NCBI GenBank assembly: GCA_001310455.1
Contig: BAXG01000001.1
Location: forward strand, 124,001 to 188,000
DNA from: Photobacterium sp. JCM 19050
GTDB lineage: Bacteria > Pseudomonadota > Gammaproteobacteria > Enterobacterales > Vibrionaceae
Direction: 5' to 3'
Length of the DNA stretch: 64,000 nucleotides
Shown here: positions 52,642 through 61,077 of the stretch, one piece after another
Position numbering within the stretch: position 1 is the first letter of the stretch
Layout of the letters: the number at the start of each line of letters is the position of its first letter
Notes under the pieces: model-generated
The model's input: the letters and a program-made list of their open reading frames with translations, nothing else
The model's database searches: none
What the model was told of the DNA's origin: nothing
Program-made: the position numbers and the translations under genes

Positions 52642-53281
52642 AGATGATGCCAACCTGGCTGATGGCCTGCTGGCCAGCCTTGAGCAGGCAGGTTACAAGT
52701 GCCTGTATGCACCAAATGCTTCTGAAGTTACACAGCATTGGGAAAATGCTGACATGGTCATTCTCGACCGTCAGCTGCCCGAAGGTGATTCAATCACCAT
52801 GCTTCCGGAATGGATGAAAATCAAGCAAGTACCAGTCATTATGCTGACCGCCATGGTCTCTGTTCGTGACAGGGTAACGGGCTTGGACTCTGGGGCAACG
52901 GATTACCTGACGAAACCTTTTGCCGAAGCAGAGTTGCTTGCACGTGTCCGGGTGCATCTTCGTAACAATGTCGAAATTGCTGCACCAATATCAGAGAGTG
53001 TCGCCGTCGGAGATCTTCAAATCGATCTGGCATCAAGACGGGTTGTCTGTGATGGGAAAGAAGTGACCCTCACGCGCACCGAATTTGAATTGCTGACCTT
53101 TCTTGCAAAAAATGCGGGCCGTGTATTCACCCGTGACGAATTGCTTGATCAGGTATGGGGATATAACCACTATCCTACAACCCGTACCGTAGATACTCAT
53201 ATTCTCCAACTTCGTCAAAAGCTCCCGCGTGTAGAGATCGAGACCTTGCGTGGCGTCGGGTATCGGATGAAAGGCCTCTGA
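52613..53281 (+). CDS. vxrB: Response regulator VxrB (OmpR family)
   Basis: 222-aa two-domain regulator in an intact frame. The receiver domain carries the acidic pair in VEDDAN, phospho-acceptor Asp52 in MVILDRQLP and the Lys in DYLTKPF. The C-terminal winged helix includes LTRTEFELLTFLAKNAGRV and the DNA-binding region TRTVDTHILQLRQKL. The start is a GTG at 52613 with GGAG seven bases upstream. It overlaps both vxrA (restored) and vxrC (TGATG), so the three are one translational unit. Confidence 0.92.
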   Translation: MTQTTLLLVEDDANLADGLLASLEQAGYKCLYAPNASEVTQHWENADMVILDRQLPEGDSITMLPEWMKIKQVPVIMLTAMVSVRDRVTGLDSGATDYLTKPFAEAELLARVRVHLRNNVEIAAPISESVAVGDLQIDLASRRVVCDGKEVTLTRTEFELLTFLAKNAGRVFTRDELLDQVWGYNHYPTTRTVDTHILQLRQKLPRVEIETLRGVGYRMKGL

Positions 53282-54159
53282 TGCGTTTAGGGTTCATTGC
53301 CGCCGGGTTGCTGACGACCGTTTTTGCTTCTCCTGTTTCTGCAGACTGGTTTAACAAAGCGGATTCACTTACGTTTGCACACCAGAAAATGCTCCAGGGT
53401 GATACAGCTGGCGGCTTTACAGCGATGGTTGAAGCATGGCAGCAAAACCTCAATAAAGAAGAAAGAGATAATCTTATCGATCTGCTGGGGCTTAGCCTGG
53501 ATGAAGACTGTGGGAGAAGCCTCAGCCAGCAGCCTTTGCCAGCCTGGCTTAATGAGCTTTCCCTCCGACGCGAGCGTGTCCAGTTAGCAAGCCGGGGGGA
53601 ATACCGCTTCTACATTCGCGGCATGGCAAATGACCCGATCAAAGAGTTAATTTTTACCCGATGGCCGGGAGAAACGGTTGTAAATTTGTCCCTGTCCGGA
53701 CGAGCGGGCCCATTTGAAATGCAACTGGAGGATCTAAATGCCCCGGTTGCTGAAGGTCTTTATAAATTAGAAGTTTCCTCCAGTAACGGAGAGACCTGGA
53801 ACAGCTGGATACTTTTGCAACCCCCGAAACCCCATCAACGACTCAGTTGGGTAGACGCTTCGACCTGGCGAGTGGCTAAACCCACGCAACTGAATAACGT
53901 TTGCCAGAAACCATTCCAGACGGTGGGGATTTTCCCAATGCCTAAAGAAGAAAAGGCGCCGGTCTGGTCTGATGAAAGGGCAACAAATTTACCTGTGTCT
54001 CTCCCACAACTCGATGTGACTCCGGGTCAGTATTGGCTGGATGTTGCTTTTATTGAGCAACGCTGGCAAGGAATGATACTGATTGAGAATGTTCAAAGAC
54101 TTGGGCGTGCTGTCACACTACCAGATATTAACTATATGGATATTGCTGCTCCAAAGTAG
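53281..54159 (+). CDS. vxrC: VxrC, periplasmic DUF2861-type protein
   Basis: 292-aa protein with a signal peptide (MRLGFIAAGLLTTVFASPVSA) and a mature region starting DWFNKADSLTFAHQKML. It contains two Cys positions (EDCGRS and NNVCQK). I assign it to VxrC by position and by recall of the DUF2861 family next to this kinase in vibrios. Biochemical function is not known. It overlaps the vxrB stop. Confidence 0.8.
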   Translation: MRLGFIAAGLLTTVFASPVSADWFNKADSLTFAHQKMLQGDTAGGFTAMVEAWQQNLNKEERDNLIDLLGLSLDEDCGRSLSQQPLPAWLNELSLRRERVQLASRGEYRFYIRGMANDPIKELIFTRWPGETVVNLSLSGRAGPFEMQLEDLNAPVAEGLYKLEVSSSNGETWNSWILLQPPKPHQRLSWVDASTWRVAKPTQLNNVCQKPFQTVGIFPMPKEEKAPVWSDERATNLPVSLPQLDVTPGQYWLDVAFIEQRWQGMILIENVQRLGRAVTLPDINYMDIAAPK

Positions 54160-54205
54160 TCAAAATTTAAAATCCTTGTTTTAATTATATTGAATTTAAC
54201 AATTT

Positions 54206-54223
54206 TTGATACAAACGTATCAA
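54206..54223. promoter_or_regulatory. Inverted repeat upstream of vxrD
   Basis: TTGATAC-AAAC-GTATCAA is a perfect 7+7 inverted repeat in the 103-bp gap between vxrC and vxrD, 40 bases before the vxrD start. It is a candidate operator for a separate vxrD control point. Confidence 0.45.
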
Positions 54224-54262
54224 TAGTTGGTTAGGTAAATATAAAAGCAGAGGCAGACAAGG

Positions 54263-55468
54263 ATGAAAAAAACACTTCTGGCCGTTTCGGTATCATTGGC
54301 CGCATTTACAGCGTCAGCATCAGATTACAATCCCGGAGCGCGGATCTACGCTATGGGGGGAGCAGGTACAGCAGTCGCCGACTACCTTAATGCAGGGTTT
54401 TATAACCCGGCTCTCGCAGCAGTTGACCCGGATTCGTATTTTGGATTGGTCATTCCGACGCTTTCTGTAGATGTGCGTGATGAGGGTGAGCTGTTAGACG
54501 GAATTGACGATTTTCAGGATGCTTTCGAAGCAGCTGAAAAAGAGCCGACAAGCCAGGCAAAGAGAGATGCAGCTGCAGATGCTCTTGGTGCGCTTTCCGA
54601 TGACAAAGCCCATGTGGCTGCGGGCCTTGGGCTTTCAGTGGCTATTCCAACGCAATTTATATCGCTGAACCTGTATTTTAAAGCTTATGGCGACGCAGTT
54701 GTGATGCCGGACATCGATCAGGATGATATTGCTAAGATCAAAGATCCTCTCACCAATATTGATCCGAACAACCCTACGAATTTGTACCAATTGGGAACGC
54801 AAGCTTCAGTCATAGCCGCAGGTATTACTGAGTTTGGTGTTGCAACAGCCAAAATGTTTAATATCGCCGGTCAAAACATTTCTGTGGGTATTACCCCTAA
54901 GCTCCAGGAAATTACCACGTACCGTTATACCATCAAGGTTGATGATTTCGATGCCGACGATTACGACAACGACAAATACATGAATGAAGAATCCCACTTC
55001 AACTTTGATGTTGGCGCTATCTGGCTTCCAATGGAAAATGTACGGGTTTCAGTTGTTGGTAAGAACCTCATATCTAAAACGGTTGATGTCTATAACGAGG
55101 CAGGTTGGAACGGCGACTACACATATAAATTGGAACCAAAGTTTACCGTGGGAGCCGCGTTGGTAAGTGACCTGTTTACTGTTACTGGTGAAATGGATCT
55201 GAACGAACAAACCCGCTTTACTTCCTCCGGTAATGCAGTCAACCCTTCAGACGATACGCAATTTATTCGTTTGGGGGCGGAAGTTGATGCGTTTGGATGG
55301 GCGCAGTTGCGCGCCGGTTATAAAACCGATACCAAAAATACGATAGATGATGCGTTTACCGTTGGTCTTGGTTTCTCACCATTTAACAAAGTGCACCTGG
55401 ATATTTCCGGCAGCTATGTTGATGAAAGCGCTTTTGGTGCAGCAGCGCAACTGGCGTTCACATTCTGA
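54263..55468 (+). CDS. vxrD: VxrD, TraF_2/FadL-like outer-membrane beta-barrel protein
   Basis: 401-aa protein with a signal peptide (KKTLLAVSVSLAAFTASAS) and a mature N-terminus NPGARIYAMGGAGTAVADY resembling FadL-like barrels. Relatives are often annotated 'conjugal transfer protein TraF' (PF13729), a misleading name since no conjugation genes are present. The C-terminus ends AAQLAFTF with a terminal Phe, as in BAM substrates. Position identifies it as VxrD. ATG 54263 has AAGGA about two to three bases upstream, which is unusually close. Confidence 0.82.
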   Translation: MKKTLLAVSVSLAAFTASASDYNPGARIYAMGGAGTAVADYLNAGFYNPALAAVDPDSYFGLVIPTLSVDVRDEGELLDGIDDFQDAFEAAEKEPTSQAKRDAAADALGALSDDKAHVAAGLGLSVAIPTQFISLNLYFKAYGDAVVMPDIDQDDIAKIKDPLTNIDPNNPTNLYQLGTQASVIAAGITEFGVATAKMFNIAGQNISVGITPKLQEITTYRYTIKVDDFDADDYDNDKYMNEESHFNFDVGAIWLPMENVRVSVVGKNLISKTVDVYNEAGWNGDYTYKLEPKFTVGAALVSDLFTVTGEMDLNEQTRFTSSGNAVNPSDDTQFIRLGAEVDAFGWAQLRAGYKTDTKNTIDDAFTVGLGFSPFNKVHLDISGSYVDESAFGAAAQLAFTF

Positions 55469-55499
55469 TGCGTTAGTCTGAGTAGAATTTACACATGAC

Positions 55500-55540
55500 A
55501 TGAGGCGTTGTTCTAACTAGAATAGCGCCTCATATTTTTT
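55500..55540 (+). terminator. Terminator/attenuator between vxrD and vxrE
   Basis: ATGAGGCG (55500-55507) and CGCCTCAT (55526-55533) form an 8-bp stem, followed by ATTTTTT. It lies before the UPF0181 gene and would reduce or separate vxrE transcription. Confidence 0.8.
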
Positions 55541-55557
55541 GACTCCCAGGTAAACAA

Positions 55558-55713
55558 ATGCTGTTAAATGAACCTACTTTGACTCACGAAGAACAACAAA
55601 AAGCTGCTGAACGCGTTCTTGAACTGATGCGCCAGGGAATGAGCAGCGGACAAGCTATACAGCAGGTTGCGGATGAAATTCGTGCTGCTAGTGCGTCGAA
55701 AAAAGAAGACTGA
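55558..55713 (+). CDS. vxrE: VxrE, UPF0181 (YoaH) family small protein
   Basis: 51-aa protein starting [20 protein letters not shown] and containing [18 protein letters not shown], the UPF0181/YoaH signature. ATG 55558 has AGG seven bases upstream. The V. cholerae homologue VCA0569 is also UPF0181 and closes the vxr locus. Function is unknown. It sits between two terminators, so it may also be expressed separately. Confidence 0.88.
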   Translation: MLLNEPTLTHEEQQKAAERVLELMRQGMSSGQAIQQVADEIRAASASKKED

Positions 55714-55734
55714 GAGTCTAGAAAATGTGATAGA

Positions 55735-55758
55735 GGTCCGGATTTCCGGGCCTTTTTT
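55735..55758 (+). terminator. Terminator of vxrE
   Basis: GGTCCGG-ATTT-CCGGGCC followed by six T residues, 21 bp after the vxrE stop. Confidence 0.9.
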
Positions 55759-55816
55759 GTTTAATTATCAACAGGAAACTGATTATATTGCAGCCAAACT
55801 GGTAGAGGTGATACCG

Positions 55817-56341
55817 ATGAATAACCGGCTGTTTTTTGCAAAGACATTTGCACGCGAACGTCATGGTAAGCAAATGTATGGTGAGTTTCCCTATTTTGTC
55901 CATTTGGATGCTGTTGCCAAATTGGCTGAACCGTTTGGTCAGTCTGCAATTATTGTTGCCCAGCTTCATGACGTCCTTGAAGATACCGGCACGACCTACC
56001 CCGAACTTCTCATCGAATTTGGTGATGTGATTGCAGATGCGGTTTGTTATGTGACAGACCCCATTTTATCAACCAGGCCAGAACGAAAGAGAGTGCTGAA
56101 TGAAAGACTGGCGACATTGGACACAGTGGATGAAGCATCTCGGATTGCACTGATTGTTAAAGCCTGTGATCGCCTTGCAAATGTAAAAGCCAGCCGCTTG
56201 TTTCTTCCAGAACAATACGAAAAGTATAAACAGGAACATACAGCGTTCAGGGCTGCGGTATACCGTCCGTTACTTTGCGACAAGATTTGGGTAGAGCTTG
56301 ATTGGCTAATTCAAAATGATGAAGGTTACTTAAACTTCTGA
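55817..56341 (+). CDS. HD-domain phosphohydrolase, SpoT/Mesh1-like
   Basis: 174-aa protein with the metal-binding His/Asp pattern of ppGpp-hydrolase HD domains: FVHLDAVAKLAEPFG, then AQLHDVLEDTGTTYPEL, and KACDRLANVKAS near the end of the domain. There is no synthetase or TGS/ACT domain, so it could be a small alarmone hydrolase or act on other nucleotides. ATG 55817 has GAGGTG upstream; the longer frame from 55667 overlaps the vxrE terminator and is unlikely. The frame is intact. Confidence 0.8.
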   Translation: MNNRLFFAKTFARERHGKQMYGEFPYFVHLDAVAKLAEPFGQSAIIVAQLHDVLEDTGTTYPELLIEFGDVIADAVCYVTDPILSTRPERKRVLNERLATLDTVDEASRIALIVKACDRLANVKASRLFLPEQYEKYKQEHTAFRAAVYRPLLCDKIWVELDWLIQNDEGYLNF

Positions 56342-56416
56342 CAGGGCTTGATGCGTTATTTAAACGACAGGAACAATATGAGGCACGATAGGGTGCCCTC
56401 TGTTCATTATTGTTCG

Positions 56417-57268
56417 TTATGCTTCGTCATCGTAAATAGTAGGAATGGGCTGACGTTTGTGCTGGGTGGCAAGATAAATACGGATAAGCTTCTCTTTAAC
56501 ATCTTCAGCGACCGCTTTTCCCTCAAGAAAATCGTCTATCTGATCATAAGAAATCTGCAGTGCGTCTTCATCGGCTTTTTGTGGTGCCAATTCTTCTAAA
56601 TCTGCTGTAGGCGTTTTTTTAACCAGCAGTTCCGGTGCACCCAGAAATTCAGCCAAAGAGCGAACCTGTCTTTTATTCAAACCGAAAAGAGGGGCAAGGT
56701 CACATGCGCCGTCTCCGAATTTGGTATAAAAACCGGTGATGTTTTCCGCAGAGTGATCAGTGCCTAAGACCATACCACCTGTAAGACCCGCAATTTCATA
56801 CTGTGCAATCATTCTAGCGCGTGCTTTCACGTTGCCTTTTACGAAATCAACTTTGAAATCAACTTTGCCTTCATCAGAAGGAATTAATCCGGTTCCGGCA
56901 AGAGAATCCAGAGCGGCGGCATGAAGGCCATCAACACCTTGTTTGATGTTCACCGCAACACTGACCGAAGGCTGGATAAAAGAGAGGGCCAATTGCGCTT
57001 CGTCTTCATCTTGCTGGATGCCGTAGGGAAGTCGAACTGCAACAAAACGGTATTCGTCAGAATTGTGTTCGGCATTGAGCTCGTTAACTGCGAGCTGGGC
57101 AAGGCGTCCACAGGTGGAGGAATCGACACCGCCGCTAATACCCAAAACCAGCGTCTTACAGCCGGAATCTGTCAGGCGTCTTTTGATAAAACCGACGCGA
57201 CGCTGCACTTCTGCGGCAGGATCAATCGTTGGCTGAACGCGCATTTCTTCGCGAATAACCTGTTCCAT
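56417..57268 (-). CDS. nadE: NH3-dependent NAD+ synthetase
   Basis: Amidates deamido-NAD to NAD using ammonia and ATP. Intact 283-aa frame with the P-loop [18 protein letters not shown], the second ATP/Mg motif [17 protein letters not shown] and the loop [11 protein letters not shown]. No glutaminase domain is present, matching the short NadE form of enterobacteria and vibrios. ATG 57268 has GGGGA upstream. A palindrome lies 58 bp before the start. The divergent gene encodes an NMN adenylyltransferase-like enzyme, so the pair forms an NAD-synthesis unit. Confidence 0.94.
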   Translation of the reverse strand: MEQVIREEMRVQPTIDPAAEVQRRVGFIKRRLTDSGCKTLVLGISGGVDSSTCGRLAQLAVNELNAEHNSDEYRFVAVRLPYGIQQDEDEAQLALSFIQPSVSVAVNIKQGVDGLHAAALDSLAGTGLIPSDEGKVDFKVDFVKGNVKARARMIAQYEIAGLTGGMVLGTDHSAENITGFYTKFGDGACDLAPLFGLNKRQVRSLAEFLGAPELLVKKTPTADLEELAPQKADEDALQISYDQIDDFLEGKAVAEDVKEKLIRIYLATQHKRQPIPTIYDDEA

Positions 57269-57325
57269 TTGTGTTTCCCCTCAATTCACCGAAAAAGAAC
57301 CCTACAAGCACTTATTAACTTTGCC

Positions 57326-57341
57326 GATATTGTGCAATATC
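57326..57341. promoter_or_regulatory. Perfect palindrome in the nadE / nadD-like divergent region
   Basis: GATATTG-TG-CAATATC is a perfect 7+7 inverted repeat between the divergent NAD genes. A closely related site, GATATTG-CA-CAATGTT, occurs at 58797-58812. Both may bind the same regulator. Confidence 0.5.
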
Positions 57342-57472
57342 CACCACTAAAAATCATGCGCAAAACGTGCCAGGAAGACGCATGGTGATGCTAAGTGGTT
57401 ATCTTGCTGGCTTTTACAACAAGGAATTGTTCTAATATTCGGATACGAAATGAAACCTGATCAGATCCTGAT

Positions 57473-57979
57473 ATGCCTCGAAAAGTTGCTGTCTTCGGAA
57501 GTGCGTTCAACCCGCCTACATTAGGTCACAAAAGTGTTGTCGACCGGCTTTCCCATTTCGATGAAGTGTTGCTTGTCCCCAGTATTGCCCACGCGTGGGG
57601 TAAATCCTTGCCGGATTTTGGGTTACGGTGCGAGTGGGTGGAGGCATTTGTAAAAGACCTTGGGTTGGCAAATGTCCGTCTTTCCAGAATTGAAGAGGAA
57701 ATTTACTCGGAAAATGAGGCTGTAACAACGCACGCGTTGCTAGAGAAACTGAGCAATGATTGCCCTGATACGGAGTTTACGTTTGTTTTGGGGCCTGATA
57801 ACGTTCTGAGCTTCGGAAAGTTTTATAAAGCAAAAGAGATTCTTAGACGATGGTCAATCCTTGCGTGTCCTGAAACGGTTAATGTCAGAAGCACACAAAT
57901 CAGGGAAACCGTTTTATCTGGTGGCGATATTTCTTCGATGACGACACCCAGTGTCGTTGACATGATTCAGAAAAGATAA
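57473..57979 (+). CDS. Nicotinate/nicotinamide mononucleotide adenylyltransferase-like protein (NadD/NMNAT family)
   Basis: 168-aa nucleotidyltransferase with the family motifs VAVFGSAFNPPTLGHKSVVD at the N-terminus and NVRSTQIRETVLSGG near the C-terminus (the ISSTxIR type). It would adenylylate NMN or NaMN. It is probably additional to the housekeeping nadD, which in vibrios lies elsewhere. ATG 57473 has a weak ribosome binding site. It is divergent from nadE. Confidence 0.83.
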   Translation: MPRKVAVFGSAFNPPTLGHKSVVDRLSHFDEVLLVPSIAHAWGKSLPDFGLRCEWVEAFVKDLGLANVRLSRIEEEIYSENEAVTTHALLEKLSNDCPDTEFTFVLGPDNVLSFGKFYKAKEILRRWSILACPETVNVRSTQIRETVLSGGDISSMTTPSVVDMIQKR

Positions 57980-57986
57980 AAAAACA

Positions 57987-58018
57987 AAACCCGGACATTA
58001 ACCGGGTTTAGTGTTTTT
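57987..58018. terminator. Terminator between NMNAT-like and AraC-like genes
   Basis: AAACCCGG-(7)-CCGGGTTT with A runs before and T runs after, between two convergent genes. Confidence 0.85.
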
Positions 58019-58031
58019 TGAATGATTGTCG

Positions 58032-58718
58032 CTAATTACCTGCCTGGTAGCCACCAACCGAATTCACTAAAGAAGTAAAAAGCGCTTCAGTCAAACCCGC
58101 TTCTTCAGCTAGCTGGGATATTTTCCCTCCGGACTTCAGTGATTTTATCCACTCGCGTACCTGCAGGGCGGTGCGAACTTCGGCCATATTAAAACCTGAT
58201 GTTTCTATGGCAGATTCCATTTCAGCTGAAAGACGGCCGTTAGCGAGTATGGTCTGGACTGCTTTACTGATACATAAAGAATCTTCGGTGAGGACCTCTT
58301 CCAAAGCAGGTTTGAAATCTTTGGCATAGTCGCCAAGCAGTCGAACCAGACTGGTTAATCGATCATCTACCCGTTTAGGTGCATGATCTACCTGTTGTTG
58401 TGCAGAGAGTTCATCCAGCAGAGAAACCACGAAAGGGGACAGAGTAACGTAACCGGTGTGTTCAGGCAGGTGGTCCTTAATACGAACGGAAACGTCAGCG
58501 TGGCAGACTGTGGATCCCGGAAGGATCGTCAGAGAGTATAGGCAGTCGAATGAAAGCCAGAATCCCTGATTGGCGAGAACCGGAAACTCAGAACGGCCTA
58601 GTTTGACGAGGACCATACCACTCTGAACAAAGACAAATTGGTGTGAGATCGAGCGCTTACGCGCTGTTGTGACCAGCTGGTCGTATTGCTGGCAACGAAA
58701 CTCAATTGCTTGCTTCAT
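58032..58718 (-). CDS. AraC-like regulator with degenerate DNA-binding part
   Basis: 228-aa protein. The N-terminal half looks like a cupin-type AraC sensor domain (FVFVQSGMVLVKLGRSEFPV, FWLSFDCLYSLTILPG). The C-terminal half is helical and has one helix-turn-helix-like stretch (ISQLAEEAGLTEALFTSLV), but lacks the usual second AraC signature. I cannot name it. ATG 58718 was chosen. A GATATTG-type site lies 79 bp upstream, so it may be part of the control circuit shared with nadE; this is inference. Confidence 0.6.
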   Translation of the reverse strand: MKQAIEFRCQQYDQLVTTARKRSISHQFVFVQSGMVLVKLGRSEFPVLANQGFWLSFDCLYSLTILPGSTVCHADVSVRIKDHLPEHTGYVTLSPFVVSLLDELSAQQQVDHAPKRVDDRLTSLVRLLGDYAKDFKPALEEVLTEDSLCISKAVQTILANGRLSAEMESAIETSGFNMAEVRTALQVREWIKSLKSGGKISQLAEEAGLTEALFTSLVNSVGGYQAGN

Positions 58719-58796
58719 TGCATTTACCGAAAGTTAGGGAAGGCACATATTCAGGGGTTTTACGGGAGTCGTCAAGCAATTGGCTGTATCGTGATT

Positions 58797-58812
58797 GATA
58801 TTGCACAATGTT
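58797..58812. promoter_or_regulatory. Second GATATTG-type inverted repeat
   Basis: GATATTG-CA-CAATGTT, an imperfect copy of the nadE palindrome (57326-57341), in the divergent region between the AraC-like gene and the PlsC-like gene. A further GAACAATGTGG follows at once. Confidence 0.4.
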
Positions 58813-58930
58813 TGAACAATGTGGTGCATAATTAAGGGAGGTTAGACCTCCAACCACTCTTATATTCGATGAGTAACTCTGTGATCAAAAACGATAGCGC
58901 GTAGAATAGCGCAGTTTTTGTTAAAGATAG

Positions 58931-60051
58931 ATGACGACAGTGCATTCAGATAACGACAAATATTACGAAATACGACCTTATAAAGATGACGAAATTCAGG
59001 GAGCGCTTGAGCGCCTGATCAATGATGATGAATTTATTTCGGCCATTCTGAAATACCGATTCCCCAAACTGGCTGCTTTTGGTGGCTGGTTTTTGAAACC
59101 ACTTCTCAAGTCACTTTTGAAGAAAAAGTGGTCTAACGTTCGCTCGGTTCGCGATGCGCAAATGCAGGTGGCTACCTATATGGAAAAAGCCATCAAACAT
59201 TCGAGTGACGGTGTCACTTACAGCGGCATTGATAAACTGGACCCTAATGCGGCGTATCTGTTTGTTTCTAATCACCGCGATATCGCCATGGACCCGGCAT
59301 TGGTTAACTGGGGCTTGCATCTTCACAATCGGGATACCGTGAGAATTGCAATTGGAGATAATCTTCTTAAAAAGCCTTGTGCCACAGAACTGATGCGTCT
59401 TAACAAAAGCTTTATTGTTAAACGCTCCGCTAAAGGGCCGCGTGAAATGATGAAAGCGTTGGGTCTGCTTTCGTCGTACATCAAATATTCTTTGGATGAA
59501 GGGCAGTCTATTTGGATTGCGCAGAAAGAAGGACGGGCGAAGGACGGAAATGATGTCACCGATCCTGCCATTCTGAAAATGTTCCATGTTAATGGCCGCG
59601 CCAGAAGATCCCTTTTGGTGACTACATGAAATCCCTGAATATTGTGCCAGTCACCATCTCATACGAAAACGATCCCTGTGATCTGGCTAAAGCCAGCGAA
59701 CTCTTTCAGACTCGCTCGAGCGGTGCTTATGAGAAAGGCGAGTTTGAAGACATTGAGAGTATCGTTCGTGGCATTGTAGGGCAAAAGCGCCGGATACATG
59801 TGGCATTTGGTCATCCTATCGATGAAGCTTTTGAAGACGCGGATAGTCTGGCAAAAGAGATCGATCGCCAGATTCACGCAAATTACCATTTATTCCCGGT
59901 GAACTACATCGCGGCAGATAAAACACACGAATCTATTACCGCTGCCGAGCAGCAGCGCTTTGTTGAAAAGCTTTCCCAGATTTCAGAGGAAGAAGCGGAC
60001 ATTGTTCGACATATGTATGCGCAGCCGGTAGAGAAGGCCGTTATTTTGTAA
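58931..60051 (+). CDS. PlsC-like 1-acyl-glycerol-3-phosphate acyltransferase family protein (one frame break)
   Basis: Acyltransferase with the catalytic HX4D motif in SNHRDIAMDPALVNWGL and a second block in NKSFIVKRSAKGPREMMKAL. The substrate-binding segment QSIWIAQKEGRAKDG is also present. The frame breaks near 59612; one added A gives RIPFGDYMKSLNIVPVTISY and one protein of 373 aa ending at 60051. It is longer than PlsC and lacks clear membrane helices apart from a hydrophobic stretch near residues 45-60. The acyl acceptor is uncertain. Confidence 0.85.
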
Positions 60052-60070
60052 AACAATCAAACAGGCCAAA

Positions 60071-60102
60071 AAAGGCGCACTGTATAAACAGTGCGCCTTT
60101 TT
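60071..60102. terminator. Terminator between the PlsC-like gene and the LysR gene
   Basis: AAAGGCGCACTG and CAGTGCGCCTTT form a 12-bp perfect stem with A and T runs on either side; it serves both convergent genes. Confidence 0.93.
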
Positions 60103-60162
60103 AGTTGGTAAGCCAGCCAGAAGAATGAGATGTGTTTCCTCCAGCCAAAAATCGTTACATTG

Positions 60163-61077
60163 TCACATTCTGTCCCAATATGGGGGATTGCCAACGAAGT
60201 TGGTTATGAAATCAACAAATTGCCTGACTTTTGGTGCCAGGTGCTTTCTGCGAGGGTAGACAGCGTAGATGGGAAGCTCCATTGATGGCTTCCAGTCTGA
60301 GAGCAATTGAACCAATTTTCCTTGTTGGATTTCGTCGCTAATCAAATAAGATGCCAAATAGGCGACACCCATGCCGGCTTTGGCGGCATCTAACACGGCA
60401 GGTGCATGGTTAATGGTGTAGGTACCTTTAACCCGGACTGACTGAATACTGCTACCTTGTAAAAACGGCCAATCAGCATACTTACGATCGCGACTCTGGT
60501 ATGTGATGCAATCGTGTTGTCGCAACTCTCCCGGAGATGAAGGAGCACCATGCTCGTGAATATATTCTGGTGAAGCGACTACGACAAACCGGCAATCGGC
60601 AACTTTCCGCGCGACCATCCCTTCTGGAGGGTTTTCATGAATAGCCAGCCAGCAATCAAATCCCTCTTCTACAAGGTTGGGGCGGTGATCGAACAATACG
60701 ACTTCCATTTCCAATTCAGGGTAACGTTTATGAAATTCTGCAAAGCTGCGTGTGATGTGCGTATTGCCGAATGATTGCGCTACTCCAACCTTGAGTTTTC
60801 CGCGTACTTCATCCCGATAACCAGCCACCATGGCTTCAGCTTCATTTACGGTTTCTAAAAGCTGTTGTCCGTATTCTGCGTACTGTGCGCCGATATCTGT
60901 AAGCGAAACTGAGCGGGTATTACGTTGAACAAGCTGAACGCCAAGCCGGTCTTCCAACGCGCGGATCTGTTTACTCACTTGAGACTTAGAAATACCGAGT
61001 GATTCCGCTGCCCGAGTGAAGTGCTGTTCCTGGGCAACTGTAGCCAAAATGACCATCTGGTGGAGGTTATCTAACAT
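60163..61077 (-). CDS. LysR family transcriptional regulator
   Basis: 304-aa regulator in an intact frame. The N-terminal HTH is FTRAAESLGISKSQVSKQIR (about residues 20-40), followed by the linker helix and a type 2 periplasmic-binding fold for effector binding (GVAQSFGNTHITRSFAEFH, PAVLDAAKAGMGVAYLASYL). It resembles the CrgA/AaeR-like subgroup. It is divergent from chrA across a 543-bp gap. A role in controlling chrA is possible but not shown. Confidence 0.92.
   Translation of the reverse strand: MLDNLHQMVILATVAQEQHFTRAAESLGISKSQVSKQIRALEDRLGVQLVQRNTRSVSLTDIGAQYAEYGQQLLETVNEAEAMVAGYRDEVRGKLKVGVAQSFGNTHITRSFAEFHKRYPELEMEVVLFDHRPNLVEEGFDCWLAIHENPPEGMVARKVADCRFVVVASPEYIHEHGAPSSPGELRQHDCITYQSRDRKYADWPFLQGSSIQSVRVKGTYTINHAPAVLDAAKAGMGVAYLASYLISDEIQQGKLVQLLSDWKPSMELPIYAVYPRRKHLAPKVRQFVDFITNFVGNPPYWDRM

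Noticed and set aside
54263..55468. Conjugation gene (TraF) suggesting an integrative element
   Set aside because: The TraF-like label belongs to a FadL-like barrel family; there are no other transfer, integrase or attachment-site features nearby.
55667..55816. Longer N-terminus of the HD-domain protein
   Set aside because: This part reads through the end of vxrE and its terminator; ATG 55817 has a proper ribosome binding site and begins the conserved region.
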